In this document: piece after piece, positions 8,357 through 17,079 of the stretch
Numbering within the stretch: position 1 is the stretch's first letter
Layout of the letters: each line of letters begins with the position of its first letter
Assembly: GCF_947500695.1 (NCBI RefSeq)
Contig: NZ_CANMSS010000001.1
Span: forward strand, 62,001-126,000
Origin: an uncultured Pseudoteredinibacter sp.
GTDB lineage: Bacteria > Pseudomonadota > Gammaproteobacteria > Pseudomonadales > Cellvibrionaceae
Reading direction: 5' to 3'
Length of the DNA: 64,000 nt
The notes under the pieces: generated by a model
Told to the model about the DNA's origin: nothing
The model's database searches: none
The model's input: the letters and a program-made list of their open reading frames with translations, nothing else
Translations under genes and position numbers: made by a program

Positions 8357-9175
8357 CTAATAGCGAATCAGGGTCGCCTCAACATTACGAACCATACGTT
8401 TTAGTTGAGGCGCAACTTCTTGCTCTAAAAACTCTTTCGATAATCGATACGCCGGGCCGCCGGCATTAAAGCTATAAATTTGATTGCCAACCAGTAAAGG
8501 TACTGAAACACCATTAATGTCTTTGTCCCAAGAACCGAAGCCTGTGCAATAGCCTTTTTGTTCATAACTATCGATAGCGGCTTGGATTCCGTCGCGTAAT
8601 TCTGGCCAATTTTCAGGGTTTCGTTTTTCGATATAGTGCAAAAAGTACTCACGCTCATTATGTGGCAATAGGGTGAGGTAGGCTTTACCGAGAGCCGAAT
8701 TAGCAAGTGGCACACGATCACCAACTTCATTGCGAAAAGTCATCACGTTAGCTGGCGCGCAGTATTCAAGGTAAATCATTTTGAGTCGGTCGCGATCTGC
8801 TAGGCCAACCGCTGTGCCGGTATTATTGGCCAGCTCCTGCATGAGGGGTTTGGCTAACTGGCGAATAGCTAAGTTAGCGGTAAAGGCATAGCCCAGTGCC
8901 AATACGCCGCTGCCCAACTGGTATTTCTCTAGGCGTTCAGAATAAACCAGATAGCCTAACTTGGTTAGAGTATAGGTTAATCGAGAAACGCTGGATTTTG
9001 GTAAGCCTGTTCTTTGCGCTATATCTTGGTTGCCTAAAAAACCGTCGCCGGGCTGAAAGGCTCGTAATACATCCAGGCCGCGCGCTAGGGCGTTGATAAA
9101 TTTTCGATCGGGCTCCTCGTCGTGCAATACATCACTGGGAAGGCTGTAAATATTATCGGCGCTTGGCTTGTCCAC
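8357..9175 (-). CDS. IclR-family transcriptional regulator
   Basis: The 272-residue regulator has an N-terminal winged helix (about 25-90; ALARGLDVLRAFQPGD, then the recognition region TGLPKSSVSRLTYTLTKLGYL) and a C-terminal IclR effector-binding domain (about 100-270; segments YLEYCAPANVMTF and YCTGFGSWDKDINGVSVPL). The family usually senses small acids or acyl derivatives and acts as repressor or activator of catabolic genes. The start is GTG at 9175. It is convergent with the thioesterase (16-bp gap). The dyad at 7363-7381 is a candidate target, and the palindrome at 9279-9305 may be used for autoregulation. Confidence 0.93.
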   Translation of the reverse strand: MDKPSADNIYSLPSDVLHDEEPDRKFINALARGLDVLRAFQPGDGFLGNQDIAQRTGLPKSSVSRLTYTLTKLGYLVYSERLEKYQLGSGVLALGYAFTANLAIRQLAKPLMQELANNTGTAVGLADRDRLKMIYLEYCAPANVMTFRNEVGDRVPLANSALGKAYLTLLPHNEREYFLHYIEKRNPENWPELRDGIQAAIDSYEQKGYCTGFGSWDKDINGVSVPLLVGNQIYSFNAGGPAYRLSKEFLEQEVAPQLKRMVRNVEATLIRY

Positions 9176-9277
9176 TTTTTAATCTTCTTTGTTGTGGCTT
9201 GGATATGATCGGAGTAGGGCTTATCGTTTCACTGTGCTAATGGAGTGTTAGCTGCCTAATTCCGAAAGGGGATTATA

Positions 9278-9305
9278 GGGGACTATAAATAATGATTATA
9301 GTCCC
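9278..9305. promoter_or_regulatory. Inverted repeat between iclR-type gene and HAD gene
   Basis: GGGACTATAA (9279-9288) and TTATAGTCCC (9296-9305) are perfect 10-bp arms around a 7-nt AT-rich centre. It lies 103 bp upstream of the IclR gene and 110 bp upstream of the HAD gene, so it could be an operator or a transcript hairpin. Confidence 0.4.
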
Positions 9306-9414
9306 GGACTGCAATTGGGCTACAATAGGATTGCATTTACTCTATCCTCTATCCTATTCACCGTCAGTTTGCTCGAAGCACGGATGATCCTTGTTTTCTA
9401 AAAGTCCAAGTTTT

Positions 9415-10311
9415 ATGTCTAGCCCCAAACCCTTTGCTCAATTAAATCCGGAAGTCGCATCCGATATACAGCTCATTTTCTTTGATGTAGATGGTACTTT
9501 GCTGGATAGCTTTGGGCATTATAGCGCTGAGCTACAACAGTCCTTAGCTATGCTGCGAGCGAGGGGCTTTAAATTAGCTATTGCTTCGGGGCGCCCTCCT
9601 TTCGCCTGTCAGTTTTTGATCGATGAATTGGGCCTACACGATACAGGCTTATTTTATACTGGTGGCTTGCTGTATCGAGCGGCAAATAAACAGTCAATTG
9701 CTCAGCATAGTCTAGCCCTCAATGACGCCCGAGCCTTGTTTGCTGCAGCCCAAGAGCTGGGGCTTTATTTCGAACTCTACGATGACCGGCAGTTTATCGT
9801 CGACCCCAAACACATCACCGCGCCTGAAATACTGGCTGAGCACAGCAAGCAGTTGCGGGTGCAGCCGCATCAAACGGATATTCAGGCTTTATTGGATTCG
9901 AGTGCTGAAATGGAAGTGCATTCATCACCCTGGTTAAAAGTCCTACTGGGGGAGGATGCCATGCAGAGCAGTTTGCTAGCGGATCTAGAAAGACGCTTCC
10001 CACATTTGCATTTTGCTTATGCCAAGTTGCCAGCTTACCCAAGTTGGCGCTTTGCCAGTGTTATCCCGAAGGCGGCTGATAAGCAATTGGCTTTTGATGC
10101 CTTGCTGAAGCACTATGGCCTGACAGCCCAAAATGTTATGGCTTTTGGTGATGCGGGCTCCGATAAAGTCTTTTTGCAGCGTGCGGGCTTGGGGGTGGCT
10201 ATGGGGAACGCGGCTGTCGATGTGCAGGCCTGTGCTGATGTTGTTTGTCCAAGTTCCGATGAAAACGGTGTCGCCTTGGCGCTAGGCCATTTTTTCGGCG
10301 AACCTTGCTAG
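9415..10311 (+). CDS. HAD-superfamily hydrolase, Cof/YbiV type
   Basis: The protein has the HAD motif I FFDVDGTLLDS (with the nucleophile and acid aspartates), motif II around LAIASGRPP, and motifs III/IV in KQLAFDALLKHYGL and MAFGDAGSDKVFL. A large cap between motif II and III makes it a Cof-type (C2 cap) phosphatase, usually acting on sugar phosphates or nucleotides. Its aspartate pair in GDAGSD replaces the commoner GDxxND but keeps the metal-binding acids. The ATG at 9415 is preferred; a TTG at 9391 is in frame and would add eight residues. Neighbours give no clue to substrate. Confidence 0.88.
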   Translation: MSSPKPFAQLNPEVASDIQLIFFDVDGTLLDSFGHYSAELQQSLAMLRARGFKLAIASGRPPFACQFLIDELGLHDTGLFYTGGLLYRAANKQSIAQHSLALNDARALFAAAQELGLYFELYDDRQFIVDPKHITAPEILAEHSKQLRVQPHQTDIQALLDSSAEMEVHSSPWLKVLLGEDAMQSSLLADLERRFPHLHFAYAKLPAYPSWRFASVIPKAADKQLAFDALLKHYGLTAQNVMAFGDAGSDKVFLQRAGLGVAMGNAAVDVQACADVVCPSSDENGVALALGHFFGEPC

Positions 10312-10357
10312 CCGCCGACGGGCCAGAATTACATTATCCTTAATTCAGTCCAAGCTT

Positions 10358-10389
10358 AGCCCTTGCCTACCTATAGGTAGGCAAGGGCT
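10358..10389. repeat. Perfect 32-bp palindrome
   Basis: The left half AGCCCTTGCCTACCTA is exactly mirrored by TAGGTAGGCAAGGGCT. It starts 47 nt after the HAD stop. There is no T-run after it, so it is not a standard intrinsic terminator. Confidence 0.75.
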
Positions 10390-10456
10390 GCGATATTTAA
10401 TGGCTCTTTCAACGCTTACTCATTGGCAGGAAGTGGCCTATAATGCGCAGCTTATT

Positions 10457-10498
10457 GGCGCTGAAAATGATAGCGCCAGCAGCTTGTTTGCAAGCTGC
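10457..10498 (+). other. Two adjacent hairpins upstream of the small membrane protein
   Basis: GGCGCT (10457-10462) / AGCGCC (10472-10477) is followed directly by GCAGCTTG (10479-10486) / CAAGCTGC (10491-10498) with a TTTG loop. The pair ends 25 nt before the ATG at 10524 and may form a folded 5' leader or end an upstream transcript. Confidence 0.5.
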
Positions 10499-10523
10499 CC
10501 TTAGTAGGTTCTAAAGTGAGACT

Positions 10524-10733
10524 ATGATTAAAGTCGGTTTTAAAAAGCGTTCCCTGTTTGTTTCTTTATTGTTGGGCTCTTTGGCGTTTATCGCCGCTGC
10601 GATATTTGGTTGGGACCTTCCAGTAGATAAAGCGCTAAACTTTTTAATAATGACTGTGCTGTTGTTGGCCATTGTTGTAGCAGCAGCCTTTTGTACTATT
10701 GTTGTGATTAAGCTGATTCGACGTTTATTTTAA
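10524..10733 (+). CDS. Small two-helix membrane protein
   Basis: The 69-residue protein has a basic N-terminus (MIKVGFKKR), one hydrophobic helix at about residues 10-28, a short polar loop (DLPVDKALN), a second helix at about 38-62, and a basic end (IKLIRRLF). This is a typical small inner-membrane protein of unknown role. It ends 25 nt before the AraC-type regulator start, so the two are probably co-transcribed. I do not recognise a family. Real coding is supported by the clean topology, basic flanks on both ends and the tight spacing. Confidence 0.6.
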   Translation: MIKVGFKKRSLFVSLLLGSLAFIAAAIFGWDLPVDKALNFLIMTVLLLAIVVAAAFCTIVVIKLIRRLF

Positions 10734-10758
10734 GTAGAGTATTTAAGGAATATTAAGC

Positions 10759-11820
10759 TTGAGAAGCCCAGATACAACCTGTGTACCAACAGCCTACGCG
10801 AGATCATTGTTGCAGGCTGCTGAAGAAAAAGGCTGCGATATCGATCGGTTGCTGAATGATCTAGCGATTGACCGACAAGAGTTGGAAGATGCTTTGTATT
10901 TTTCCGCCGTAAAATATGGCCAGCTTTATCAGCAGGTCATGATTGTTATGCAAGATGAGCTGTTTGGTATGATCAGCTCTGGCAAAGTGCGCTTGGGGTC
11001 ATTTCGCATGCTTTGCTATGCTGTTCTATCTTGTAATACCTTGCGACAGGCAATTAGTCGTGCCGCCGAATTCAGTGAAGTTGCCCGCGGATTTATTGTT
11101 CGGGGTGAGCTGCAAGAAGACGGAGACAAGGCCCAAGTCGTTATGCGACGAATCAATGGGCCTGAAGGAGAAGGGGCCGCAGATCTCATTGCCAACTCTA
11201 GCCCTGATAAGATTCGTACTACTATGGCAGTGTGGCATCGCTTTAACTGTTGGTTAATCGGCCAAGAAATTCCTCTTAGTGCATTGTGTTTTACTTTTAA
11301 TTGCCCGGAAGAATTTCAAGTGCTTGCAGAAAGCTATCCGGCAGAATTATATTTTGACCAATCCGAAAACTTGCTGGAATTCCCTGCGGAGTATTTGGAT
11401 TACCCGCTGGTACAAAATCGTGAGACATTGTTTGATTTTTTACGATCCGGCCCCTACCACTTAGTAATTAATGACAGTGCTCAGCGAAGTTTAAAGGCTA
11501 AAGTACGCGCTATTCTTTCGAAAGATGTAAGTGATGCAATGCCGAGTGCGGAAGAGGTAGCCTCACGTTTAAATCTGTCCGTGACAACGTTACGCCGCAA
11601 ACTTCAAGCTGAAGATACTTCTTATCAAAAACTCAAAGATGAGTGTCGAATGGAAGCGGCTTTCCACTATCTAAGTTGTCCAGATTTAAACAACGCTTGT
11701 ATTGCCGAACGTTTAGGCTTTGACGAAAGCAGCGCATTTTTCCGTGCCTTCAAAAAGTGGACCGGCGTTACCCCGGGCGATTACCGAAAGCAGCTTGCGA
11801 ATCACAAACCGGCCAAATAG
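10759..11820 (+). CDS. AraC-family regulator with arabinose-binding-like N-terminal domain
   Basis: The 353-residue protein has an N-terminal AraC-type sensing domain of the class found in OruR- and ArgR-like regulators (about 10-200; TAYARSLLQAAEEKG at the start) and a C-terminal double helix-turn-helix (about 250-350; PSAEEVASRLNLSVTTLRRK, then ERLGFDESSAFFRAFKKWTG in parts). It starts at TTG 10759, with AAGGA 11 nt upstream. Such regulators control fatty-acid and amino-acid catabolism. The next genes are the acyl-CoA dehydrogenase and SCP2 protein, so control of those is plausible but inferred. Confidence 0.9.
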   Translation: MRSPDTTCVPTAYARSLLQAAEEKGCDIDRLLNDLAIDRQELEDALYFSAVKYGQLYQQVMIVMQDELFGMISSGKVRLGSFRMLCYAVLSCNTLRQAISRAAEFSEVARGFIVRGELQEDGDKAQVVMRRINGPEGEGAADLIANSSPDKIRTTMAVWHRFNCWLIGQEIPLSALCFTFNCPEEFQVLAESYPAELYFDQSENLLEFPAEYLDYPLVQNRETLFDFLRSGPYHLVINDSAQRSLKAKVRAILSKDVSDAMPSAEEVASRLNLSVTTLRRKLQAEDTSYQKLKDECRMEAAFHYLSCPDLNNACIAERLGFDESSAFFRAFKKWTGVTPGDYRKQLANHKPAK

Positions 11821-12187
11821 CAGCCGTTAAAAGCCCCATATTTCCTGGGGCTTGATATTTCTTACAGTTTTTATCAATGAACTTTTTATAGCGGCTAATT
11901 ATTGAGTCATCTAAGTAAGGCGCTTTGTCCGATTACTTGGGTTAATCACTTTGTCAAAAGCCAGTCCACCTCGTCATTCGAAATGACATCGATATCTCAG
12001 CTGAGGGGAAGTGGGTGCCCAGTGCAGCCCTTTTGTAGAGCTTTTGTATCGTACTGGGCAGATGCCAGACTGTCACTTCTGGCCCGATTTGTCAGCCAAA
12101 CTGGTCAGTCTGGCTATTGTTGGAAATCGGGCTTTCGGCGATTCTCACTTACCATAGAAACCCTATAAATTCTTAACCGAGGTTAAC
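11821..12187. promoter_or_regulatory. Leader/promoter region of the acyl-CoA dehydrogenase
   Basis: This 367-bp stretch has no convincing gene. It contains a perfect 9-bp inverted repeat GCCAGACTG (12064-12072) / CAGTCTGGC (12106-12114) with a 33-nt spacer, 74 bp before the start codon, suggesting an operator or leader hairpin. Just after the AraC gene a CCCCATA...TGGGGC hairpin (around 11833-11852) may end that transcript. Confidence 0.4.
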
Positions 12188-13987
12188 ATGGCCGATTATA
12201 AAGCCCCGATGCGTGAAATACAGTTTGTAATGAACGAACTGTTGGACTTTCCAGCTCACTATCAGTCTCTACCAGGCTGCGAGGATGCCACTGCCGATGT
12301 GGTTACAGCAATCATTGAAGAGTCCGCGAAGTTTTGTGAAAACGTATTGGCGCCGCTAAATAAAGTAGGTGATGAAGAAGGTTGTAAGTGGGAAGACGGT
12401 GTTGTGACCACGCCTACAGGCTTTAAAGAAGCTTACCAGCAATTCGTTGAGGCCGGTTGGCCTTCGATGACCGCTGATGTTAACTACGGTGGTCAAGGTT
12501 TACCTGGCTCTCTAGGTATTGTCCTTTCAGAAATGCAAGGTTGTGCCAACTGGGCTTGGGGTATGTATCCTGGTCTTTCTCACGGTGCGATTAACACCGT
12601 TGAAGAGCATGGTAGTGAAGAGCAGAAGCAAGTTTATTTGACCAAGATGATCGAAGGTCGTTGGACTGGCACCATGTGTCTGACAGAGCCTCATTGTGGT
12701 ACTGATCTTGGTATGTTGCGTACTAAAGCCGAGCCAAATGCCGATGGCAGCTACGCGGTAAGCGGTACTAAGATTTTCATCTCAGCCGGTGAGCATGATA
12801 TGGCTGAGAATATTGTACACATTGTTTTGGCACGCCTCCCGGATGCACCAGCAGGTACTAAAGGCATCTCGCTATTTATCGTTCCTAAAATGAATGTTGA
12901 TGCCAATGGCGAAGTTGCTGATCGCAACGGTGTGCACTGTGGTTCTATTGAGCACAAAATGGGTATTCATGGTAATGCCACCTGTGTGATGAACTTTGAC
13001 AATGCTAAGGGTTACTTGATTGGCGAGCCAAACAAAGGCTTGATGGCCATGTTCACCTTTATGAATACAGCACGCTTGGGTACTGCGGTACAGGGCTTGG
13101 CCCACGCCGAAGTTGGTTATCAGAAGTCTCTAGATTACGCTCGTGAGCGTTTACAGATGCGTTCTCTATCAGGTGTTAAAAACCCTGATGGTCCAGCTGA
13201 TCCAATTATTGTTCACCCAGATGTTCGTCGTATGTTGTTGACTCAGAAGGCCTTCGCTGAAGGTGGCCGTATGATGATTTACTACGGTGCGCACCTAGTC
13301 GACATCATGCATCACTCTGAAGATGAAGAAGCTCGTAAAGCGGCTGATGACATGTTGTCTTTCATCACTCCAATTGCTAAAGCCTTCTTAACCGAAACCG
13401 GTTTTGAGTCAGCTAACCTTGGCTTGCAGTGTTTTGGTGGTCATGGCTTTATTTCCGAGTGGGGTATGGAGCAAAACGTTCGCGACTGTCGTATCTCCAT
13501 GTTGTACGAAGGTACCACAGGTATTCAGGCTCTAGATCTATTGGGTCGTAAGGTTCTGGGTTCTGGTGGTGAGCTGCTGAAGGGCTACACCAAAATGGTT
13601 CACAAATTCTGCCAGGCCAATGCTGACGTTGAAGGCATGCAAGAGTTTATCGCACCATTACAGCAAGCCAATAATGAGTTGGGTGAGCTAACCATGCACA
13701 TTGGTGGCAAAGCAATGGAGAATGCCGATGAGGTTGGCGCTGCTTCGGTCGATTACCTAATGTACTCAGGCTATGCCATGTTGGGTTATTTCTGGGCTTT
13801 GGCCGCTAAAAAAGCGCAAGATAATTTGGCTGCGGGCACCACTGATGAAGAGTTCTACAAAGCGAAAATCGCAACGGCGCGTTTCTACTTTGAACGTATT
13901 TTGCCACGCACCAGCAGCTTAGCGATTACTGTTAAGTCTGGCTTGAATAACTTGATGGAGTTGGACCAAGAGCACTTCGCCTTTTAA
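12188..13987 (+). CDS. Acyl-CoA dehydrogenase (about 600-residue class with C-terminal extension)
   Basis: The 599-residue flavoprotein oxidises acyl-CoA to trans-2-enoyl-CoA with FAD. Signature CLTEPHCGTDLGMLRTKA (about 160-177), the FISAGEHDM substrate/flavin region, and the C-terminal QCFGGHGFISEWGMEQNVRD with ISMLYEGTTGIQALDL, here given in parts, carry the catalytic Glu of YEGT. The extra C-terminal domain after about residue 460 matches the long bacterial class annotated with acyl-CoA dehydrogenase C-terminal domain-like extensions. It is followed 55 bp later by an SCP2 protein, probably as one transcript. Electrons would pass to ETF. Chain-length preference is unknown. Confidence 0.93.
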   Translation: MADYKAPMREIQFVMNELLDFPAHYQSLPGCEDATADVVTAIIEESAKFCENVLAPLNKVGDEEGCKWEDGVVTTPTGFKEAYQQFVEAGWPSMTADVNYGGQGLPGSLGIVLSEMQGCANWAWGMYPGLSHGAINTVEEHGSEEQKQVYLTKMIEGRWTGTMCLTEPHCGTDLGMLRTKAEPNADGSYAVSGTKIFISAGEHDMAENIVHIVLARLPDAPAGTKGISLFIVPKMNVDANGEVADRNGVHCGSIEHKMGIHGNATCVMNFDNAKGYLIGEPNKGLMAMFTFMNTARLGTAVQGLAHAEVGYQKSLDYARERLQMRSLSGVKNPDGPADPIIVHPDVRRMLLTQKAFAEGGRMMIYYGAHLVDIMHHSEDEEARKAADDMLSFITPIAKAFLTETGFESANLGLQCFGGHGFISEWGMEQNVRDCRISMLYEGTTGIQALDLLGRKVLGSGGELLKGYTKMVHKFCQANADVEGMQEFIAPLQQANNELGELTMHIGGKAMENADEVGAASVDYLMYSGYAMLGYFWALAAKKAQDNLAAGTTDEEFYKAKIATARFYFERILPRTSSLAITVKSGLNNLMELDQEHFAF

Positions 13988-14042
13988 ATTTCAATGGGTT
14001 TGAAAGAGTTTGAAGTAAATCTGAAGTGAGTTTGGAGTAGAC

Positions 14043-14387
14043 ATGAGCCCATTTGATGGCTTACGAGAAGAACTGATCGCAAATTTCAATCGAGAAGCGG
14101 CCGCCGATTTAACTGAGGTGGTACAGTTTGAAATTTCTGATGCAGGGAATTACTTTTTGGTCATGGATAAGGGCGAGTGTCACATACAAGGAGGGGAGCA
14201 TGAATCCCCTTCAGTTTGTATCAGTATGGACTCCGAAACCTTGTTGGCTATATTGTCAGGCAAATTCAGTGGCATGCAGGCCTTTATGTTTGGCAAGGTA
14301 AAAGCCGAAGGCGATCAACGTTTGGCTGCAATGATTGATAGCTTGTTTGTGCCCACGCGCGCGGCAAAGCGATCTTCGCAGAGTTAG
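14043..14387 (+). CDS. SCP2 sterol-binding-domain protein
   Basis: The 114-residue protein is a single SCP2-like lipid-binding domain, shown by the central GDxx-like pattern CHIQGGEHESPSVCISMDSE, LLAILSGKFSGMQAFMFGKV and the GDQRLAAMIDSLF end, which is the typical SCP2 finish. Such proteins bind fatty acyl-CoA or sterol-like molecules and often sit beside beta-oxidation enzymes. GGAG lies 5 nt before the ATG. It follows the acyl-CoA dehydrogenase and is followed by a strong terminator at 14405, so the pair forms a unit. Confidence 0.88.
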   Translation: MSPFDGLREELIANFNREAAADLTEVVQFEISDAGNYFLVMDKGECHIQGGEHESPSVCISMDSETLLAILSGKFSGMQAFMFGKVKAEGDQRLAAMIDSLFVPTRAAKRSSQS

Positions 14388-14404
14388 TTGGCGTTTGAAT
14401 TTAA

Positions 14405-14429
14405 AGGATCACTTCGGTGGTCCTTTTTT
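14405..14429 (+). terminator. Intrinsic terminator with TTCG tetraloop
   Basis: AGGATCAC / GTGGTCCT closes a TTCG loop and is followed by six T, 17 nt after the SCP2 stop codon. Confidence 0.92.
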
Positions 14430-14581
14430 GCTATGTGGCTAGGCAAATTTTCCATGTGGCTGAGCTAAATACGAATGCTGCAATAATAAAAATTAACAAA
14501 CAGCACAATAAAAATAGAATAAAGTTAAGGCATTAAAACAACATATTTAAATGCCTTTAGTACGGAATAGAGGACGCGATT

Positions 14582-16177
14582 GTGAACCAAGATAAACGCA
14601 CGATTATTGATGTGCTAGACGACGTATTTAAGAAGTACGCCGCAAATAAAGCTTTTAGTTGTATGGGGCAGACACTGACCTATGGCGATCTCGATCGTTT
14701 AAGTGCTCAGTTTGCAAGCTACTTACAGAATCATACCAATCTCGAAGAAGGCGATAGAATCGCTATTCAACTGCCGAATGTGCTGCAATATCCCGTAGTT
14801 GTTTATGGTGCAATTCGTGCGGGTCTAGTGGTTGTGAACACCAACCCATTGTATACCGCTCGTGAAGTAAAGCATCAGTTTAACGATTCTGGCGCAAAAG
14901 CCTTAGTGGTTTTATCCAACATTGCAGATGTAGCGGCCAAGGTGATTGACGAAACTCAGGTTGAGCAGGTTATCGTTACTGATATTGCCGATATGCACCC
15001 GCCGCTTAAACGTACCATTATGAATTTTGCGGTGAAGCATCTTAAGAAGATGGTGCCTGAATTCCGTTTCCCTAATCAGCTAAGCATGCGTGATGCTTTG
15101 GCCAAAGGTTCTGCCCCTTATAAGCCAGTGGTAAAAGACATTAACGATGTTGCAGTACTGCAATATACTGGTGGTACTACTGGTGTGGCCAAAGGTGCCA
15201 TGCTAACCCACAACAACCTTGTGGCGAATATGGAGCAGCTGTTGGCCCATGTAGGTGATGATATTCAAGAAGGGGTTGAATGTGCTATCGCACCCTTACC
15301 GCTTTATCATATCTATGCCTTCACCTCGAACTGTATGGCTTTAGCCATGACCGGTAACCACAGCGTTTTAATTCCTAATCCGCGTGATATACCTGCCTTT
15401 ATCAATGAAGTTAAAAAGCATAAATTTACTTCATTGGTGGGTATCAATACCTTGTTTACTGCTCTGGCGCGTAATCCGGAATTTAGAAAAATTGATTTGT
15501 CTTCCCTACGCCATACCGCCTCTGGTGGCATGGCCTTGACTGAAGATGCTGCAAATCAATGGCAGGAACTTACTGGTGTAATGCCTGCGGAAGGCTATGG
15601 TCTTACGGAAACGAGCCCTGTCGTTTCTTCTAATCCTTCGCACGCTATTCAGCGCGGAACGGTTGGCACGCCTGTTCCCGGTACCGAAGTGAAAGTAGTT
15701 GATGCCGATGGTAACAGTCAACCTACAGGTGAGCCTGGAGAGCTTTGTGTTAAAGGGCCGCAGGTAATGAAAGGTTACTGGCAGCGTCCTGAAGCTACTG
15801 CGGAAGTGCTCAGTGAAGAAGGCTGGTTACGCACAGGTGATATGGCGGTTATTCAAGAAGATGGCTACATCCGTATTGTAGATCGCAAGAAGGATATGAT
15901 TATTGTTTCGGGCTTTAATGTATTCCCGAATGAGATTGAAGATGTTATCTGTCAGCATCCGCAGGTCGTTGAAGCCGCCGCTATTGGTGTAGAAGACGAA
16001 AAGTCAGGCGAGGTTGTGAAATTGTTCTTGGTTCGTGATGGTGATCTGAGTGAGAAACAAGTGATTGACTATTGTCGCGAAAACCTCACGGGCTATAAAG
16101 TACCTAAGCACATTGAGTTTCGTGATGAGTTGCCAAAAACAGCCGTAGGTAAGATTTTGCGCAAAGATTTACGTTAG
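14582..16177 (+). CDS. fadD: Long-chain fatty-acid--CoA ligase, FadD-like
   Basis: The 531-residue ligase shows the order expected of FadD: QYTGGTTGVAKGAMLTH (ATP/AMP motif, about 198-214), GYGLTETSPVV, LRTGDMAVIQEDGYIRIVDR, and the FACS-type motif KDMIIVSGFNVFPNEIEDV in parts, ending with the catalytic lysine in AVGKILRKDLR. It makes fatty acyl-CoA from fatty acid, ATP and CoA, at the inner face of the membrane. It stops right after the lysine motif, about 30 residues shorter than E. coli FadD. The start is GTG at 14582. A hairpin terminator candidate follows at 16194. Confidence 0.85.
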   Translation: MNQDKRTIIDVLDDVFKKYAANKAFSCMGQTLTYGDLDRLSAQFASYLQNHTNLEEGDRIAIQLPNVLQYPVVVYGAIRAGLVVVNTNPLYTAREVKHQFNDSGAKALVVLSNIADVAAKVIDETQVEQVIVTDIADMHPPLKRTIMNFAVKHLKKMVPEFRFPNQLSMRDALAKGSAPYKPVVKDINDVAVLQYTGGTTGVAKGAMLTHNNLVANMEQLLAHVGDDIQEGVECAIAPLPLYHIYAFTSNCMALAMTGNHSVLIPNPRDIPAFINEVKKHKFTSLVGINTLFTALARNPEFRKIDLSSLRHTASGGMALTEDAANQWQELTGVMPAEGYGLTETSPVVSSNPSHAIQRGTVGTPVPGTEVKVVDADGNSQPTGEPGELCVKGPQVMKGYWQRPEATAEVLSEEGWLRTGDMAVIQEDGYIRIVDRKKDMIIVSGFNVFPNEIEDVICQHPQVVEAAAIGVEDEKSGEVVKLFLVRDGDLSEKQVIDYCRENLTGYKVPKHIEFRDELPKTAVGKILRKDLR

Positions 16178-16193
16178 CAGGTTATTTTAAATC

Positions 16194-16229
16194 GGTCGCA
16201 ATCATCTATCGATTGCGACCACAATTTTC
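16194..16229 (+). terminator. Hairpin, probable terminator of the fadD-like gene
   Basis: GGTCGCAATC (16194-16203) / GATTGCGACC (16211-16220) is a perfect 10-bp stem followed by ACAATTTTCT. The T-run is short, so termination strength is uncertain. Confidence 0.6.
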
Positions 16230-16280
16230 TAAAGTTACTACTAATCCAAAAGTGCTCTTATCAAGCTTTAAATTTCAAGT

Positions 16281-16937
16281 TTATTTCTTAAACTTTACAA
16301 AGTAATCCATCAGATCTTTCATGGCCGCTTGTGAGTCTTGATCTACTTTTTGAGAGATCGGATCTTCTCTCATTACCTTGTTCCAGGCCTTAAGAGCCGG
16401 GTATTCGTCTAGGGGCTTCCAGTCGTAGATCTTAGCAGCTACCATATTTCCAACTACCAATGCGTAACGCACGAAAATATCAGCGGCAGTCATTTTGTCA
16501 CCCATTAAAAAGGGTGAACACTGACATAGTGTGTCTAGCGCTTTAAAACCTTTTTCCATGAGCGGGCGTGCTTCTTGGTAAGCGGTTTCACAGCGTGGAT
16601 TTCCAATCAGTACTTCTGGGTTGTTGCGGCGTGCAGGCAACTCAATATAAAGCTCTGCTACCTTCATTATTTCGCGGCACTTTGCCTTTTCAAAAGCATC
16701 TTCCGGAAAAAACTTGGGGCCTTCCAAGCCGTCGACATAATCCATAATAATGTCGGTCTCTGAAATGGCACCTTGCTCTGTACCAAGCGCAGGCACTTTA
16801 CCAAGAGGGTGGATCTCTAAATAGGCCGGATCTTGGCTAGGAAATTCTTTAACTTCTTCGAACGTTAAACCTTTGGCAAGTAGCAAGTGTTTCACAGCGT
16901 TGTAATAATTACTTGCACAAAATCCATACAGTTTCAT
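16281..16937 (-). CDS. Glutathione S-transferase family protein
   Basis: The 218-residue protein has an N-terminal thioredoxin-like domain (about 1-78: MKLYGFCASNYYNAVKHLL; then HPLGKVPAL with the cis-proline and the E-T-D segment of the glutathione site) and a C-terminal all-alpha domain with the GDKMTAADIFV capping region. The family conjugates glutathione to electrophiles or reduces peroxides. Its ATG is preceded by AAGG. It shares an intergenic hairpin with the SpoVR gene downstream on the same strand but is likely independent of it. Substrate is unknown. Confidence 0.88.
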   Translation of the reverse strand: MKLYGFCASNYYNAVKHLLLAKGLTFEEVKEFPSQDPAYLEIHPLGKVPALGTEQGAISETDIIMDYVDGLEGPKFFPEDAFEKAKCREIMKVAELYIELPARRNNPEVLIGNPRCETAYQEARPLMEKGFKALDTLCQCSPFLMGDKMTAADIFVRYALVVGNMVAAKIYDWKPLDEYPALKAWNKVMREDPISQKVDQDSQAAMKDLMDYFVKFKK

Positions 16938-17017
16938 ATCGCGCCTTCTTTTAGTAAAGGGAGTGTGATTTAGCTGATAGTGACAGCTTATGCCGCTTTA
17001 CTGGCATCATTGGCCAG

Positions 17018-17049
17018 AAAGCTGAGGTCATAAAAAAGACCTCAGCTTT
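17018..17049 (-). terminator. Strong hairpin after the SpoVR gene
   Basis: AAAGCTGAGGTC (17018-17029) pairs perfectly with the sequence at 17038-17049 around an A-rich 8-nt loop. It lies 31 nt beyond the SpoVR stop and marks the end of the prkA operon, although the T-run is short. Confidence 0.65.
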
Positions 17050-17079
17050 TATAAAGGATTTGAGGGGGATTTGCTAGCG

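Noticed and set aside
11902..12168. 88-codon plus-strand frame before the acyl-CoA dehydrogenase
   Set aside because: It has a TTG start without SD, an unusual composition, and covers the inverted repeat and promoter region.
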